A DNA stretch of 64,000 bases from Sedimentibacter hydroxybenzoicus DSM 7310 (GCF_013403245.1 NZ_JACBNQ010000018.1:1-64000); one strand, 5' to 3'; counted from the stretch's first letter, positions 51,074 to 60,936 are shown. The notes: generated from the letters alone by a model not told the origin. Made by a program: numbers and translations.

Positions 51074-51688
51074 ATGGCAAGACGGCGAAATATGTATTCA
51101 AAAAGGAAAAGGATTAATTACGGACGTATTTTCTTATTGCTTTTAATACTTGTTGTTTTGATTGTTTTGGTGTTTAAATTATTTAAGAAAAATGATTATA
51201 TAGGTGTTGTAGAAGAAGCATTAAATTCAAAAATAATTCAAATTTCCGGATCGGTTAACAGTGTGTCAGATGTCGATTACAGTGTTTATTCTAACGATGG
51301 CATCAGATATTCCAATCAGCATGAAAATATCATTCAGCTTAATATAATTGATGGAACCAATACTGAAGATAAAGAAAAAGCTAATGATGTAAAGCGTTTA
51401 TTTGACAATCTCATTAAATCCGATGCAGCAGATAAAGTTAAGGAGTTGCCTTTAAAGGAAAGCGGATATTATTGGGTTGATGCAAAATTCATCGTTGAAG
51501 ACCGTAAATTGTTTATTAAGGACGAAAATGAATATAATTTCGACTTATATTATGATATTGAAGAAAAAACAGTATATATCAAGGAAAAGTATTACAATGA
51601 ATTCAGCAAGAAAAATAACAAAACAGAGCTTCAGGGATACTCGGCCACCGATGAATTTGTGGAAATAATTGAAAGATTAGTTAAATAG
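51074..51688 (+). CDS. Membrane-anchored protein of unknown function
   Basis: A 204-aa protein with a strongly basic N-terminus (MARRRNMYSKRKR), one membrane helix (IFLLLLILVVLIVLVFKLF, about residues 18-36) and an external domain of about 165 aa. It starts 3 bp after coaE with a GGTGG site, so it is co-expressed. I do not recognise the external domain. Confidence 0.75.
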   Translation: MARRRNMYSKRKRINYGRIFLLLLILVVLIVLVFKLFKKNDYIGVVEEALNSKIIQISGSVNSVSDVDYSVYSNDGIRYSNQHENIIQLNIIDGTNTEDKEKANDVKRLFDNLIKSDAADKVKELPLKESGYYWVDAKFIVEDRKLFIKDENEYNFDLYYDIEEKTVYIKEKYYNEFSKKNNKTELQGYSATDEFVEIIERLVK

Positions 51689-51701
51689 AAGAATTATTAC
51701 G

Positions 51702-51731
51702 ACCGTCCAACTTGTTTAAAGTTTGGACGGT
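51702..51731 (+). terminator. Hairpin ending the polA-coaE operon
   Basis: ACCGTCCAA (51702-51710) pairs with TTGGACGGT (51723-51731). The T-tract is weak. Confidence 0.55.
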
Positions 51732-51805
51732 TAACTTTCTAATTCGCCTTACTCTAAGAGGTCGTAAATACTTACTACTGATTAGGACCCCTTGAAAAGA
51801 ATTTT

Positions 51806-52195
51806 TTATTTTCCGTCGTTTTTTTTCTGTTTACCTCGGAGATAGTCCTGTAATTGATGCTCATCTTCTATTTCGAGGTGTTTTTCTCCTGCCAATGATT
51901 CAAAATGGTGTACAAATTCATGTTTTACAATTGCCCTGAGCTTATTTTTCAGCCTGCTTCTTGAATAATTGCCATAAAGATTTTCCACCGAGCCGTAGTA
52001 CACAACTATATATCTTCCGGAAATCTTTTCGTTGCGGTATTCGCCCATAACATAAAGGTCATCATCAACACTTTTTTTATGCAGCTTAATTTGGGGCAGC
52101 AAAATTATACCTCCATTCAAATCCTTATATAGTTCGGAGGGAAATTCCTCAGCTATTTCATCCAATATTTCCTGTACTTCATTTATTGTAATCAT
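51806..52195 (-). CDS. Small zincin-like metallopeptidase domain protein
   Basis: A 129-aa protein. HEFVH (92-96) followed by E104 is a HExxH...E zinc site in a small single-domain protein, like minimal-metalloprotease families found near other clostridial housekeeping genes. No signal peptide. The C-terminus is short and basic (RGKQKKNDGK). Substrate unknown. The ATG has a GAGGAT site. Confidence 0.72.
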   Translation of the reverse strand: MITINEVQEILDEIAEEFPSELYKDLNGGIILLPQIKLHKKSVDDDLYVMGEYRNEKISGRYIVVYYGSVENLYGNYSRSRLKNKLRAIVKHEFVHHFESLAGEKHLEIEDEHQLQDYLRGKQKKNDGK

Positions 52196-52255
52196 AATTG
52201 TATCCTCATAAATATTATCAATATTATATTATAAAATTATTGATTTTACAATAAA

Positions 52256-52293
52256 AAACAGAGGGAGTTATATGAGCCTCCCGCTGATTTTTT
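52256..52293 (-). terminator. Bidirectional-looking terminator after the secreted protein gene
   Basis: GGGAG (52263-52267) and CTCCC (52278-52282), with flanking CAG/CTG pairing. A-run on the left and T-run on the right. It ends the minus-strand gene that stops at 52304. Confidence 0.65.
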
Positions 52294-52303
52294 ATAGAAT
52301 CGT

Positions 52304-52792
52304 TTATTTTATAACTTCGTATGTACCTCTTACCATGAAAACAGCGTATGTATCGGTGTAAACACCTCTGCCGTCATCTCTCGGAACTATCATCAGATTG
52401 TTAGGAACTGCTTCCATGCCTGAAACAAAATCTTTGCCCACAGTAATATTAGCAAGACCGCCTAATTCGCTTCCGATAATAGTGGCCTTTCCGCCTCTTA
52501 ATATAAGCTCTGTTCCGGCTCCGCCTATCAATCTTTCACCATCTTTAATTTCAACAACCTCTAAGCTTGCAGTGGCGCCTGAGCCTGTTGATGTACCGCC
52601 AGTGCTTAGATCATCTACTTTCTCTTTAATTGTCTGAACGTCTTCTAAGCCATAATCCTTTATCAAACTGTTAATACGATCGTTTAAATAGCTCAATACC
52701 ACTATAGGGTCGTTTGAATCTCCGGCTACGGCAAAAATAACCGGTGTTAAAGTCAGTAACAGTACAACTGTAAAAATCAGAATTTTTTTCAA
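52304..52792 (-). CDS. Secreted or surface protein of unknown function
   Basis: A 162-aa protein with a clear signal peptide (KKILIFTVVLLLTLTPVIFAVAG; cleavage probably near residue 23). A helical stretch and a Gly/Ser/Thr linker (TGGTSTGSGATA) are followed by a beta-rich C-terminal domain (KDGERLIGGAGTELILRGGKATIIG). The start codon is TTG, following GGGAGTGG. Monocistronic. Family not recognised by name. Confidence 0.75.
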   Translation of the reverse strand: MKKILIFTVVLLLTLTPVIFAVAGDSNDPIVVLSYLNDRINSLIKDYGLEDVQTIKEKVDDLSTGGTSTGSGATASLEVVEIKDGERLIGGAGTELILRGGKATIIGSELGGLANITVGKDFVSGMEAVPNNLMIVPRDDGRGVYTDTYAVFMVRGTYEVIK

Positions 52793-52917
52793 ATTACCAC
52801 TCCCTTAATTATATGATGAAGACAGGTTAAACATATTTTATATTAAAATAGTAAATTATTCAACAAAAATCGACTTTAAAGTGGTAGCACAATTTGCCAA
52901 TAAGAATAAACAAATCA

Positions 52918-52946
52918 TTGAATTTAGCCGATTGTAATGTTATAAT
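52918..52946 (+). promoter_or_regulatory. Predicted promoter of the methyltransferase/surface-polymer operon
   Basis: TTGAAT (52918-52923), a 17-bp spacer and TATAAT (52941-52946). Confidence 0.6.
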
Positions 52947-52983
52947 TCATAAGGAATAAAAAATTGATGAAGAAGGTTAAAAT

Positions 52984-53820
52984 ATGCAGAAATTATGTAT
53001 GACAGTAAATAAATTTTTCAAGCTGCCCGTACATCCTTTTAATTTAAACAATGAAGGAAAAAAAACCTATGCAGAATGGCAATATGAAAAGGGTATTGAA
53101 ACAATCAAATTTTATTTGAAGCATACCGATGTTGATGAAATGTTTAAGGACAAAGTTGTTTTGGATATTGGCTGCGGTGCTGCGGGCAAAACAATTTTTT
53201 ATGCTTCCAAGGGAGTTGAAAAAATCGTTGGTGTTGAGATATTAGGTAAATATAAGCCGGAAGCCGAGGAATTGGCAAAAAAGTACGGCATGGAGAGTAA
53301 ATTTGAATTTGTCGGTGCGGATGCTTCAAGCACTCCATTTGAAGACGAATATTTTGATACCATCATAATGAATGATGCAATGGAGCATGTGGATGAGCCG
53401 GAAAAGGTTCTGAAGGAATGCTACAGAATTCTTAAAAAGAACGGTAGACTATACCTGAATTTTCCTCCGTATAATCATCCTTACGGTGCTCATTTAAGTG
53501 ATGCGATAGGGATGCCCTGGGTTCATGTGTTCTTCGGAGAAAAAACTTTGATAAATACATATAAGGAATTGGTTAAGGACTTACCCGACGGTAATGAGAG
53601 GATTGAGTTCAGAATCGGTAAGAGAGCAGACAGAACCGAATATTTTTCGTATATTAATAAAATGACAATAAAAAGGGCAAAACAAATAATAGAGAATAGC
53701 GATTTCAAAGTAGAGTATTATTCTGAGGAGCCATTAAGGAATATATTTAGGTATCCTGCAAAGTTACCGGGATTAAAAGAATTTCTTGTTAAAATGGTTG
53801 TATGTGTTTTAAGAAAATAA
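52984..53820 (+). CDS. Class I SAM-dependent methyltransferase
   Basis: A 278-aa protein. The SAM-binding motif I is VVLDIGCGAAGK (about residue 59), followed by the acidic VGVEI, motif II FDTIIMNDAMEHV and post-motif LKKNGRLYLNFPPY. It begins a run of five same-strand genes leading to csaB and tagA, suggesting it modifies a surface glycan or lipid carrier. Substrate unknown. Confidence 0.85.
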   Translation: MQKLCMTVNKFFKLPVHPFNLNNEGKKTYAEWQYEKGIETIKFYLKHTDVDEMFKDKVVLDIGCGAAGKTIFYASKGVEKIVGVEILGKYKPEAEELAKKYGMESKFEFVGADASSTPFEDEYFDTIIMNDAMEHVDEPEKVLKECYRILKKNGRLYLNFPPYNHPYGAHLSDAIGMPWVHVFFGEKTLINTYKELVKDLPDGNERIEFRIGKRADRTEYFSYINKMTIKRAKQIIENSDFKVEYYSEEPLRNIFRYPAKLPGLKEFLVKMVVCVLRK

Positions 53821-53840
53821 ATTTATAGTGGGGAGTTAAA

Positions 53841-55988
53841 ATGAAATTAAAAATAGATAAAATTGTTTTAGTGTTAATATCATTATCTCTTTTAGTAGGT
53901 ATTTATACAGTTTATCAAAGGGTAGAAATAGAAAAGCAATATAAAACGGCAGAGATTATATTGGATTACAGTGAAATGAAAAAATTTGCCGACAGCTCGG
54001 AAGAAGATTTAGACTGGTGGCTGAGAGAATTTAAAAAGTATGGTGCTGAGTCGGTTGCGGTACCGGAAGAAACTGTTAAGCTTTTAATTGAATCAGGCAA
54101 GCCCCTGAGAGCTGAAATTGTATCGGAGATGATAAAGAATTACAACTGGCAGAATGATTACAACGAACAGATTTCAGTAATGGTTGATGAAGGCGTCATA
54201 AAAAACAACGATGTGCTTATAACGACACGGGACGAATCATTATTTGATTATTTAAACAGCGGGCTAACAGAAAGATACGATAATGAGTTTTTTGATACAT
54301 ATCATATGAACGATGATTATTATATAGTATTAAAGGGTACAAATGATGATATATATTACTCTGATATTCAGAAAGTTTGGGATCTGGAAGGAAAAGGAGT
54401 TTACGAATCAAAGATTGTGGCCGATTCAAGACTGCTGAACATAGGAATAGGCTATGATGAAGAAAAAATAAATCTTATAAAGGATTCCGGTCTGGACGTC
54501 ATATTAAGACCTATTAATTTTCCTACATATAATGAAAAATTGACAGATGTATACATATCGGCAAACGAGAAATACGATTTGAAGCCTCGGATATATCTGC
54601 TTGGCAGCAAGGAAGTTTTGGGATATCCCGAAAATGAGCAAAGTTTATTGGATTATGTTAAGGAAAACAACATTGCGATAGCTCTGATAGAGAACTCTAC
54701 TCAAAGAGAGCATTTAGACGGAAAGGGGTTAAATAAGTTAGTTGAAAAATCCGGCTACAGCGCTATGAGAGTCTTCACCATGTGGGATTACATAAGAGAA
54801 AGAAACAAATACTACAATTATGAAGGTGCGGAAGAAATTGAAAACACAATGTTCAGGGCAATAACTGAGCGTAACATAAGAGCAATTTATTTTAAGCCGT
54901 TCTTTGAAGAACAGAAAAGTGCTAAGTATTTAACTGATGCCGAAGAATATGAAAGAACCTTCAGCAGTTTGGAAAGCAGATTAAGCGAGCACAATATCAA
55001 GCTTGGCAAGGCTGAGTCGATGAAAGAATTTCATGTGGGCTCAAAGAGATTATCTGTTTTAGCCTTTGGTATAACTTTAGCAGCAGTGCTGTTGTTTATC
55101 AAAATGTTTAATATAAAAGACTCAAGGGCAAGCTATTTATATTTGTTTGCAGTCCCGGCAGCATTCATACCTCTTGTTGCAAGAGGCATTGCCGAAAAAG
55201 GATTTGCATTTGCCGCCGCAGTAATTTTTTCAGGTCTGGGAATATATTTTTATATTATTCAGATTAAGAAAATATATGTGGATACAAAAAAATATTCATT
55301 TATAAATATTATTTCATATTCAACACTGATATTGACGGGAGCGGTAATTATTTCGCTGGCTGGCGCAATCTTTCTTGATGCAATGCTTGCGGATGTGAAA
55401 TATTTCCTTGAGATGGATATTTTCAGAGGAGTTAAGTTTGCACAAATACTTCCTTTTGGTATCTTTTTGGTGATGTTCATAATTTATTTCATGAATAAAG
55501 AGGAAGATGAATCAGTTAAAAGTGTTGTTAAAACTACCGCAAGATTTTTGAATAAAGAGGTAAAAATCTATTACGGAATTATAGTTGGAATTATAGGTGC
55601 CGCAGCTTATATTTATATTTCAAGAACAGGGCACGAAACGAACGTTCAGCCTTCAAGCATCGAAATGATTTCAAGAAACTTTATGGAATATGTATTATTG
55701 GCAAGACCGAGGACTAAGGAATTCCTTATTGCGTTTCCTGCAATTTTTGCCGCAGTTTACGCAGCCGGAAAAAAATCGGAGTTCTTTACGGGAATTTTCA
55801 TGTTAGCAGCTGCTATGGGGACTTCTTCAATAGTTAACACATTTTCACATTTGAGAACTCCTATATATTTATCATTGGCAAGAACAGTGATTGCATTAGG
55901 CTTTGGAATAGTTGTGGGTGTAATTGCAGTGATAATAATGGACGTACTTCATAAAATATACTTAAGATTACAGGAGAGGTTTAAGTGA
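53841..55988 (+). CDS. DUF5693 family membrane protein
   Basis: A 715-aa protein. An N-terminal membrane anchor (IVLVLISLSLLVGIYTVYQ, residues 7-26) is followed by an external domain of about 390 aa and a C-terminal half with about eight membrane helices (from about residue 405). This layout and position before csaB are typical of DUF5693 in Clostridia. A role in surface polymer synthesis or export is inferred from neighbours. Its stop overlaps the csaB start. Confidence 0.85.
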   Translation: MKLKIDKIVLVLISLSLLVGIYTVYQRVEIEKQYKTAEIILDYSEMKKFADSSEEDLDWWLREFKKYGAESVAVPEETVKLLIESGKPLRAEIVSEMIKNYNWQNDYNEQISVMVDEGVIKNNDVLITTRDESLFDYLNSGLTERYDNEFFDTYHMNDDYYIVLKGTNDDIYYSDIQKVWDLEGKGVYESKIVADSRLLNIGIGYDEEKINLIKDSGLDVILRPINFPTYNEKLTDVYISANEKYDLKPRIYLLGSKEVLGYPENEQSLLDYVKENNIAIALIENSTQREHLDGKGLNKLVEKSGYSAMRVFTMWDYIRERNKYYNYEGAEEIENTMFRAITERNIRAIYFKPFFEEQKSAKYLTDAEEYERTFSSLESRLSEHNIKLGKAESMKEFHVGSKRLSVLAFGITLAAVLLFIKMFNIKDSRASYLYLFAVPAAFIPLVARGIAEKGFAFAAAVIFSGLGIYFYIIQIKKIYVDTKKYSFINIISYSTLILTGAVIISLAGAIFLDAMLADVKYFLEMDIFRGVKFAQILPFGIFLVMFIIYFMNKEEDESVKSVVKTTARFLNKEVKIYYGIIVGIIGAAAYIYISRTGHETNVQPSSIEMISRNFMEYVLLARPRTKEFLIAFPAIFAAVYAAGKKSEFFTGIFMLAAAMGTSSIVNTFSHLRTPIYLSLARTVIALGFGIVVGVIAVIIMDVLHKIYLRLQERFK

Positions 55989-57037
55989 AAAAAATATTGT
56001 TGGCGGGATATTACGGGTTTGGAAATTTAGGTGATGAAGCAATATTAGAAATGGCACTTAAACAAATACTGGAGATAACCGACAGAAAAAATATTATTGT
56101 TTTATCAGGAAACAAAGAAATAACAAGCGAAAAATATAACATAGCTACAATAGACCGCTACAACGTGCTTTCGATTATTTTTAAGCTAAGGAGTACAGAT
56201 GCTATTGTTTTTGGTGGCGGAAGCTTGCTGCAGGATATAACAAGCAAAAGAAGCATTTATTATTACCTGTTTTTAATCAGATTAGCTAAGATGATGAACA
56301 ATAAAGTAATTATGCTCAGTCAGGGCATTGGACCGCTGGTTAACGAAAACAGCAAGAATGCAGTAAAAAATACATTAAAATTAGTTGATTACATAACTGT
56401 CAGAGATAAGCATTCGATGGAACTGTTGGAGGAAATGGGATTGGATAAAAATAAAATATTTTTATCCATAGACCCTGTCATAAATTTAAGGGCAGGTGAA
56501 AATTTTGTCAATAAAACAAGCGGTAGAAAAAAAGTTTGTTTTTCCTTAAGAAACTGGAAAAATGCTGATGTAAGCTGCAAAATAAGCAATGTTGCAGAAA
56601 AGCTGATTGAAAATAATATCGAATGCTACTTTATTCCTTTTTACTATAACGAAGATTTAGAGCTTATTGATCAAGTCGAAAAGAACCTCGGCGGAAGAGC
56701 TGTTTATTATAAGGAACGACTTACTACCAATGACGCATTTGATATAATTAAGGGTATGGATGTATTGGTTGGAGTGAGATTGCATTCATTGATTTTTGCG
56801 GCATCGGCAAATGTACCTTTTGTGGCGGTGTCTTACGACCACAAGGTTGATCATTTTGTTAACAGTGTCAACATGAAGGTTTCTTCAAATATTGACGATA
56901 TTGATGAGGAACTGCTTTTTAACGAGATAATAGATAAAATAAATAATGAGGATTTTGAGAAAAAAAAGCTTTATGATAATGTATCAAGATTAAGAGAGTT
57001 AATTAAGGTTAACTATCAAATATTAAAGGAAATATAG
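55985..57037 (+). CDS. csaB: Polysaccharide pyruvyl transferase CsaB
   Basis: A 350-aa enzyme that adds a pyruvyl ketal to a cell-wall polysaccharide, which S-layer proteins with SLH domains then bind. Signatures are LAGYYGFGNLGDEAIL, FGGGSLLQDITS, LSQGIGP and GVRLHSLIFAA. The start is GTG, overlapping the DUF5693 stop, after GGAGAGG. Implies an SLH-type surface layer in this organism (inference). Confidence 0.92.
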   Translation: MKKILLAGYYGFGNLGDEAILEMALKQILEITDRKNIIVLSGNKEITSEKYNIATIDRYNVLSIIFKLRSTDAIVFGGGSLLQDITSKRSIYYYLFLIRLAKMMNNKVIMLSQGIGPLVNENSKNAVKNTLKLVDYITVRDKHSMELLEEMGLDKNKIFLSIDPVINLRAGENFVNKTSGRKKVCFSLRNWKNADVSCKISNVAEKLIENNIECYFIPFYYNEDLELIDQVEKNLGGRAVYYKERLTTNDAFDIIKGMDVLVGVRLHSLIFAASANVPFVAVSYDHKVDHFVNSVNMKVSSNIDDIDEELLFNEIIDKINNEDFEKKKLYDNVSRLRELIKVNYQILKEI

Positions 57038-57038
57038 T

Positions 57039-57812
57039 ATGGATAAATTAAGTATAATGGGTGTTAGAATTGACAACATGTCAATGAATGAAACCATGGA
57101 CGTAATTAAAGATAAAATAAAAAACAAAGAACAGTACATAATTTATACGCCTAATACCGAAATAGTAATGATGTGTAATAAGGATGAAGAATTTATGGAA
57201 TTAATAAACAAATCTGACATAAATGTGCCTGACGGTATAGGATTAATATATGCATCTAAAATTAAAAAGCACCCTTTAAAAGAAAAAGTAGCCGGTTATG
57301 ATTTATCTGTAAATATGTTAAAGTTAGCAAATGAAAATAATTTAAAGCTTTTCGTTGTAGGCGGTAAGCCGGGAATTGCAGATGAAGCAATGGAAAATGT
57401 CCATAGAGAATATCCAAATATCAATATTGCAGGAAGTCAGCACGGTTATTTTAAGGGTACACATTTAGGTAAGAATGGTGATGACGAAGAATTAATAGTA
57501 TTGGATAAAATAAACAAGGCAGAGCCGGATATTTTATTTGTGGGCTTCGGTGCTAAAAAGCAGGAGCAGTGGATAGAGTATAACAGGGATAAGATTAATG
57601 CAAAGATAATCATAGGAAACGGGGGTACATTAGACGGACTTGCCGGCAAGGTAAAAAGAGCTCCCGATATTTTTATAAAGTTAGGACTTGAGTGGTTATA
57701 CAGATTAATAAAAGAACCTAAAAGAATTAAGAGACAAATATTGCTTCCGATTTTCATGATTAAAGTTGTCTTTAGAGGCAAAGATATTATAAAAGAAATA
57801 AAGGAGGGTTAA
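57039..57812 (+). CDS. tagA: WecG/TagA/CpsF family glycosyltransferase
   Basis: A 257-aa GT26 enzyme. Family motifs are YTPNTEIVMMC, NVPDGIGLIYASK, VVGGKPGIADEA and VGFGAKKQEQWI. TagA transfers N-acetylmannosamine to undecaprenyl-PP-GlcNAc, starting a secondary wall polymer. It follows csaB by 1 bp, consistent with making the polymer that CsaB pyruvylates. Confidence 0.92.
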   Translation: MDKLSIMGVRIDNMSMNETMDVIKDKIKNKEQYIIYTPNTEIVMMCNKDEEFMELINKSDINVPDGIGLIYASKIKKHPLKEKVAGYDLSVNMLKLANENNLKLFVVGGKPGIADEAMENVHREYPNINIAGSQHGYFKGTHLGKNGDDEELIVLDKINKAEPDILFVGFGAKKQEQWIEYNRDKINAKIIIGNGGTLDGLAGKVKRAPDIFIKLGLEWLYRLIKEPKRIKRQILLPIFMIKVVFRGKDIIKEIKEG

Positions 57813-58463
57813 ATGAAACTATTTATCGATACAGCTAATGTTGATGAAATAAGAATAGCAAACGACATGGGTGTTATTTGCGGAGTAACCACAAATCCAT
57901 CATTGATTGCAAAAGAGGGAAGAGTATTTGAAGAGGTTGTTCGTGAAATTACGCATATAGTGGACGGTCCTATAAGCGCGGAAGTTATAAGTTTAGACTC
58001 TGAAGGTATGATAAGGGAAGCAGTTGAACTTTCTAAAATTCATAAAAATATCGTTGTTAAAGTTCCAATGACTGACGAAGGGCTGAAAGCTGTCAAGGTT
58101 TTAAGTAATGAAGGAATTAAAACAAATGTTACTCTTGTTTTCTCGGCAGGTCAGGCGCTTCTGGCAGCAAAGGCAGGGGCGGCCTATGTAAGCCCTTTTG
58201 TAGGAAGATTAGACGATATTAATAACGATGGAATCAAGCTGATAGAAGAAATAACAAATATATTTATGAATTATGATATTGATACTGAAATAATAGCAGC
58301 AAGCATAAGGCATCCTATGCATGTAACTGAAGCTGCAAAATACGGCTGCCACATTGCAACAGTTCCGTTTAAGGTGTTGATGCAGTTAACAAAGCACCCG
58401 TTGACAGACAAAGGAATAGAACAATTTTTAAAGGATTGGGAGAACAGCGTTAACAATAGATAA
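57813..58463 (+). CDS. tal: Transaldolase, TalC/fructose-6-phosphate aldolase type
   Basis: A 216-aa short-form transaldolase. The Schiff-base lysine is K83 in [11 protein letters not shown]. Other motifs are [23 protein letters not shown] and [12 protein letters not shown]. It exchanges dihydroxyacetone units between sugar phosphates in the non-oxidative pentose phosphate pathway. It starts directly after the tagA stop and precedes the two transketolase genes. Confidence 0.93.
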   Translation: MKLFIDTANVDEIRIANDMGVICGVTTNPSLIAKEGRVFEEVVREITHIVDGPISAEVISLDSEGMIREAVELSKIHKNIVVKVPMTDEGLKAVKVLSNEGIKTNVTLVFSAGQALLAAKAGAAYVSPFVGRLDDINNDGIKLIEEITNIFMNYDIDTEIIAASIRHPMHVTEAAKYGCHIATVPFKVLMQLTKHPLTDKGIEQFLKDWENSVNNR

Positions 58464-58512
58464 AAACGATAGGAGAACAATTGTTCCGATGTTGTTACTT
58501 AAGGAGGATTAA

Positions 58513-59325
58513 ATGAACTACGATGAATTAAGCGTCATAGCAAAAAATATGCGCAGAAATATTTTGACTATGATTCATGCGGCAAACTCGGGGCATCCGG
58601 GAGGATCGCTGTCTGCGGTTGAAATTTTAACTTATTTATATTTTAAAGAAATGAACATAAAGGACGTTGATGATGATGACAGAGATCGTTTTGTATTGTC
58701 AAAGGGTCACGGCGCTCCTGTATTATATGCAGCACTGATGGAAAAGGGCTTTGTGAGCAAGGATTTAATGAATACATTGAGACAGGTCAATTCAAAGCTT
58801 CAGGGACATCCGGACATGAAAAAATTAAAAGGAGTTGAGGCTTCAACCGGCTCATTAGGTCAGGGTCTGTCCATCGCAAATGGTATGGCTCTTGCATTCA
58901 AGCTTGACAAGAGAAAAAACAGAGTGTTTGTGCTGTTGGGAGACGGAGAGATACAGGAAGGTATGATCTGGGAAGCAGCAATGCTTGCTAATCACTATAA
59001 GCTAGATAATCTGACGGCTATCGTGGATCATAACGGACTTCAGATAGACGGCAGAAACGAAGACGTTATGAGTGTGGAACCTATAGATAAAAAGTTTGAG
59101 GGCTTTGGATGGCACGTCATACATGTAGATGGTCATGATTTTTCTTCACTTGAGAAAGCATTTGAAGAAAGAAAAACTATAAAGGAAAAGCCCGTATTGA
59201 TTATTGCCAAAACGACGAAGGGCAGAGGCTGCTCATTCATGGAGGACAAGGCAGGTTGGCATGGCAAAGCTCCGAATTACGATGAGTATTGCACAGCAAT
59301 GGAAGAATTAGGGGGTGACAATTAA
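58513..59325 (+). CDS. Transketolase, N-terminal (TPP-binding) subunit
   Basis: A 270-aa protein corresponding to the first half of transketolase. TPP/Mg motif GDGEIQEGMIWEAAMLANHYKLDNLTAIVDHN; also HAANSGHPGGSLSAVEIL. Split transketolases of two genes are common in Firmicutes and archaea. The ATG has an AAGGAGG site. Its stop overlaps the start of the second subunit. Confidence 0.94.
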   Translation: MNYDELSVIAKNMRRNILTMIHAANSGHPGGSLSAVEILTYLYFKEMNIKDVDDDDRDRFVLSKGHGAPVLYAALMEKGFVSKDLMNTLRQVNSKLQGHPDMKKLKGVEASTGSLGQGLSIANGMALAFKLDKRKNRVFVLLGDGEIQEGMIWEAAMLANHYKLDNLTAIVDHNGLQIDGRNEDVMSVEPIDKKFEGFGWHVIHVDGHDFSSLEKAFEERKTIKEKPVLIIAKTTKGRGCSFMEDKAGWHGKAPNYDEYCTAMEELGGDN

Positions 59326-60248
59326 TGGCAAAGGCAACGAGAGAAGCATACGGAGAAGCACTGAAAAAGTTAGCTGCAAGCAATCCGAATATAGTGGTTT
59401 TAGATGCGGATTTGTCCGGATCCACTAAGACATCAGAATTTAAAAAAGTCAGTCCTGAAAGATTCTATAATGTAGGTATAGCAGAACAGAACCTCATAGG
59501 TACGGCAGCAGGTATGTCCCTGGCCGGAAAAATTCCATTTGCAAGTACATTTGCTATGTTTGCTGCGGGAAGGGCTTTCGAAATTATAAGAAATACTGTG
59601 GCATATCCTAATTTAAATGTAAAGATTGCAGCTACACATGCCGGTCTTACCGTAGGGGAAGACGGCGGTTCACATCAGGCAATAGAAGATATAAGCTTAA
59701 TGAGAAGCATACCAAACATGACAGTTATCAGTCCTGCCGATGCAACTGAAGCAGAACAGGCGGTATTAAGCGCTGCCGAATATGTGGGCCCTGTTTATAT
59801 CAGATTGGGAAGAATGGCAGTTGATGATGTTTATGACGATTCATATAAATTTGAATTGGGAAAAGGCGTTGAGCTTAAAAAAGGTGATGATATAACAATA
59901 ATCGCTACCGGTTTAATGGTTCAGGAAGCTTTAAAGGCAGCGAAGAAATTGTCTGAAGAAGGTATAGATGCAAGAGTAATCAATATTCACACTATTAAAC
60001 CGATAGATGCTGAAATAATTATAAAAGCTGCTATGGAAACTAAAAAAATAGTAACGGCAGAAGAGCACAGCATCATAGGCGGGCTTGGAAGTGCTGTTTT
60101 AGAGGTTTTATCCGACACATATCCTGTCAAGGTTAAGAGAGTCGGTGTAATGGATACATTCGGTGAATCAGGAAAACCGAAAGATTTGCTTGAAAAATAT
60201 CATTTGACGTCTGAATATATAGCAAAAGCATGTAAAGAGATAGTATAA
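59325..60248 (+). CDS. Transketolase, C-terminal subunit
   Basis: A 307-aa protein with the pyrimidine-binding and C-terminal domains (FYNVGIAEQNLIGTAAGMSLAGKIPF; THAGLTVGEDGGSHQAIEDI). It forms the active enzyme with the preceding subunit and, with the transaldolase, the non-oxidative pentose phosphate branch. Confidence 0.94.
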   Translation: MAKATREAYGEALKKLAASNPNIVVLDADLSGSTKTSEFKKVSPERFYNVGIAEQNLIGTAAGMSLAGKIPFASTFAMFAAGRAFEIIRNTVAYPNLNVKIAATHAGLTVGEDGGSHQAIEDISLMRSIPNMTVISPADATEAEQAVLSAAEYVGPVYIRLGRMAVDDVYDDSYKFELGKGVELKKGDDITIIATGLMVQEALKAAKKLSEEGIDARVINIHTIKPIDAEIIIKAAMETKKIVTAEEHSIIGGLGSAVLEVLSDTYPVKVKRVGVMDTFGESGKPKDLLEKYHLTSEYIAKACKEIV

Positions 60249-60253
60249 TAAAC

Positions 60254-60321
60254 CAACATTTCGGGGACGGACCTTTTTGTGGCGGCTTGCCGCCACAAAA
60301 AGGTCCGTCCCCGAAATGTTG
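60254..60321 (+). repeat. 33-bp perfect inverted repeat (GGGGACGGACC family)
   Basis: Positions 60254-60286 are the exact complement of 60289-60321, with only TT at the centre. The arms contain CGGGGACGGACC and a GGCGGC apex. It follows the transketolase stop by 5 bp and could stop or stabilise the mRNA, though there is no T-run. The GGGGAC edge recalls the repeats at 30834 and 62189. Confidence 0.85.
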
Positions 60322-60341
60322 AAAAAAATTATAATTTTATG

Positions 60342-60406
60342 TTGACATAATGTGGACAACAGGGTATAATATTCGATTTGACATATCTTTGCAAATGGTG
60401 TATACT
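60342..60406 (+). promoter_or_regulatory. Tandem sigma-A promoters of the CarD gene
   Basis: P1: TTGACA (60342-60347), 17 bp, TATAAT (60365-60370), a full consensus. P2: TTGACA (60378-60383), 17 bp, TATACT (60401-60406). P2 lies about 20 bp before the start codon and overlaps the approach to the AGGAGG site. Confidence 0.8.
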
Positions 60407-60426
60407 ATAATTTAGGAGGTATTTGT

Positions 60427-60936
60427 ATGTTTAAATTAGGCGACAAAGTAGTATATCCAATGCATGGAGCCGGCGTTATAGAAACGATGGAGTCAAAAGA
60501 AATACTGGGTGAAATCAAAAGTTACTATGTACTTAAGATGCCTATCGGTGAAATGAAGTTAATGATACCGGTAGACAATGTTAATAATATAGGGCTTAGG
60601 AATATTATAGAAAAAGACATGGTTGAAAAAGTATATGATATTTTAAAGCAAGCTGCTGTATTGAACGATTCAAATTGGAATAAAAGATATCGTGACAACT
60701 TAGTAAAAATGAAGACCGGAGATATATTTGCTGTAGCTCAGGTAGTAAGAGATTTAACGTACAGAGACAGAGAAAAGGGATTGTCAACCGGTGAGAAAAA
60801 AATGCTGGTAAGTGCTAAACAAATGTTGATTAGCGAAATAGCTCTTTCAACTGATAAGGACGGCAAGGGTATTTCTGATTATTTGGACAATATTATAAAT
60901 GAAGATGCACTAACACAGGAAGACAATGTGCTTTAG
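60427..60936 (+). CDS. CarD/CdnL-type RNA polymerase-binding regulator
   Basis: A 169-aa protein. The N-terminal RNAP-interaction domain (FKLGDKVVYPMHGAGVIETME) resembles the Mfd/CarD Tudor-like fold, and the C-terminal helical domain (about 70-160) binds promoter DNA. CarD proteins stabilise open complexes at housekeeping promoters. Two consensus promoters and an AGGAGG site predict strong expression. Confidence 0.93.
   Translation: MFKLGDKVVYPMHGAGVIETMESKEILGEIKSYYVLKMPIGEMKLMIPVDNVNNIGLRNIIEKDMVEKVYDILKQAAVLNDSNWNKRYRDNLVKMKTGDIFAVAQVVRDLTYRDREKGLSTGEKKMLVSAKQMLISEIALSTDKDGKGISDYLDNIINEDALTQEDNVL

Noticed and set aside
58466-58500. GAACAATTGTTC palindrome before transketolase as an operator
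   Set aside because: It is a short 12-bp palindrome inside an operon gap with no promoter elements next to it; chance is sufficient.
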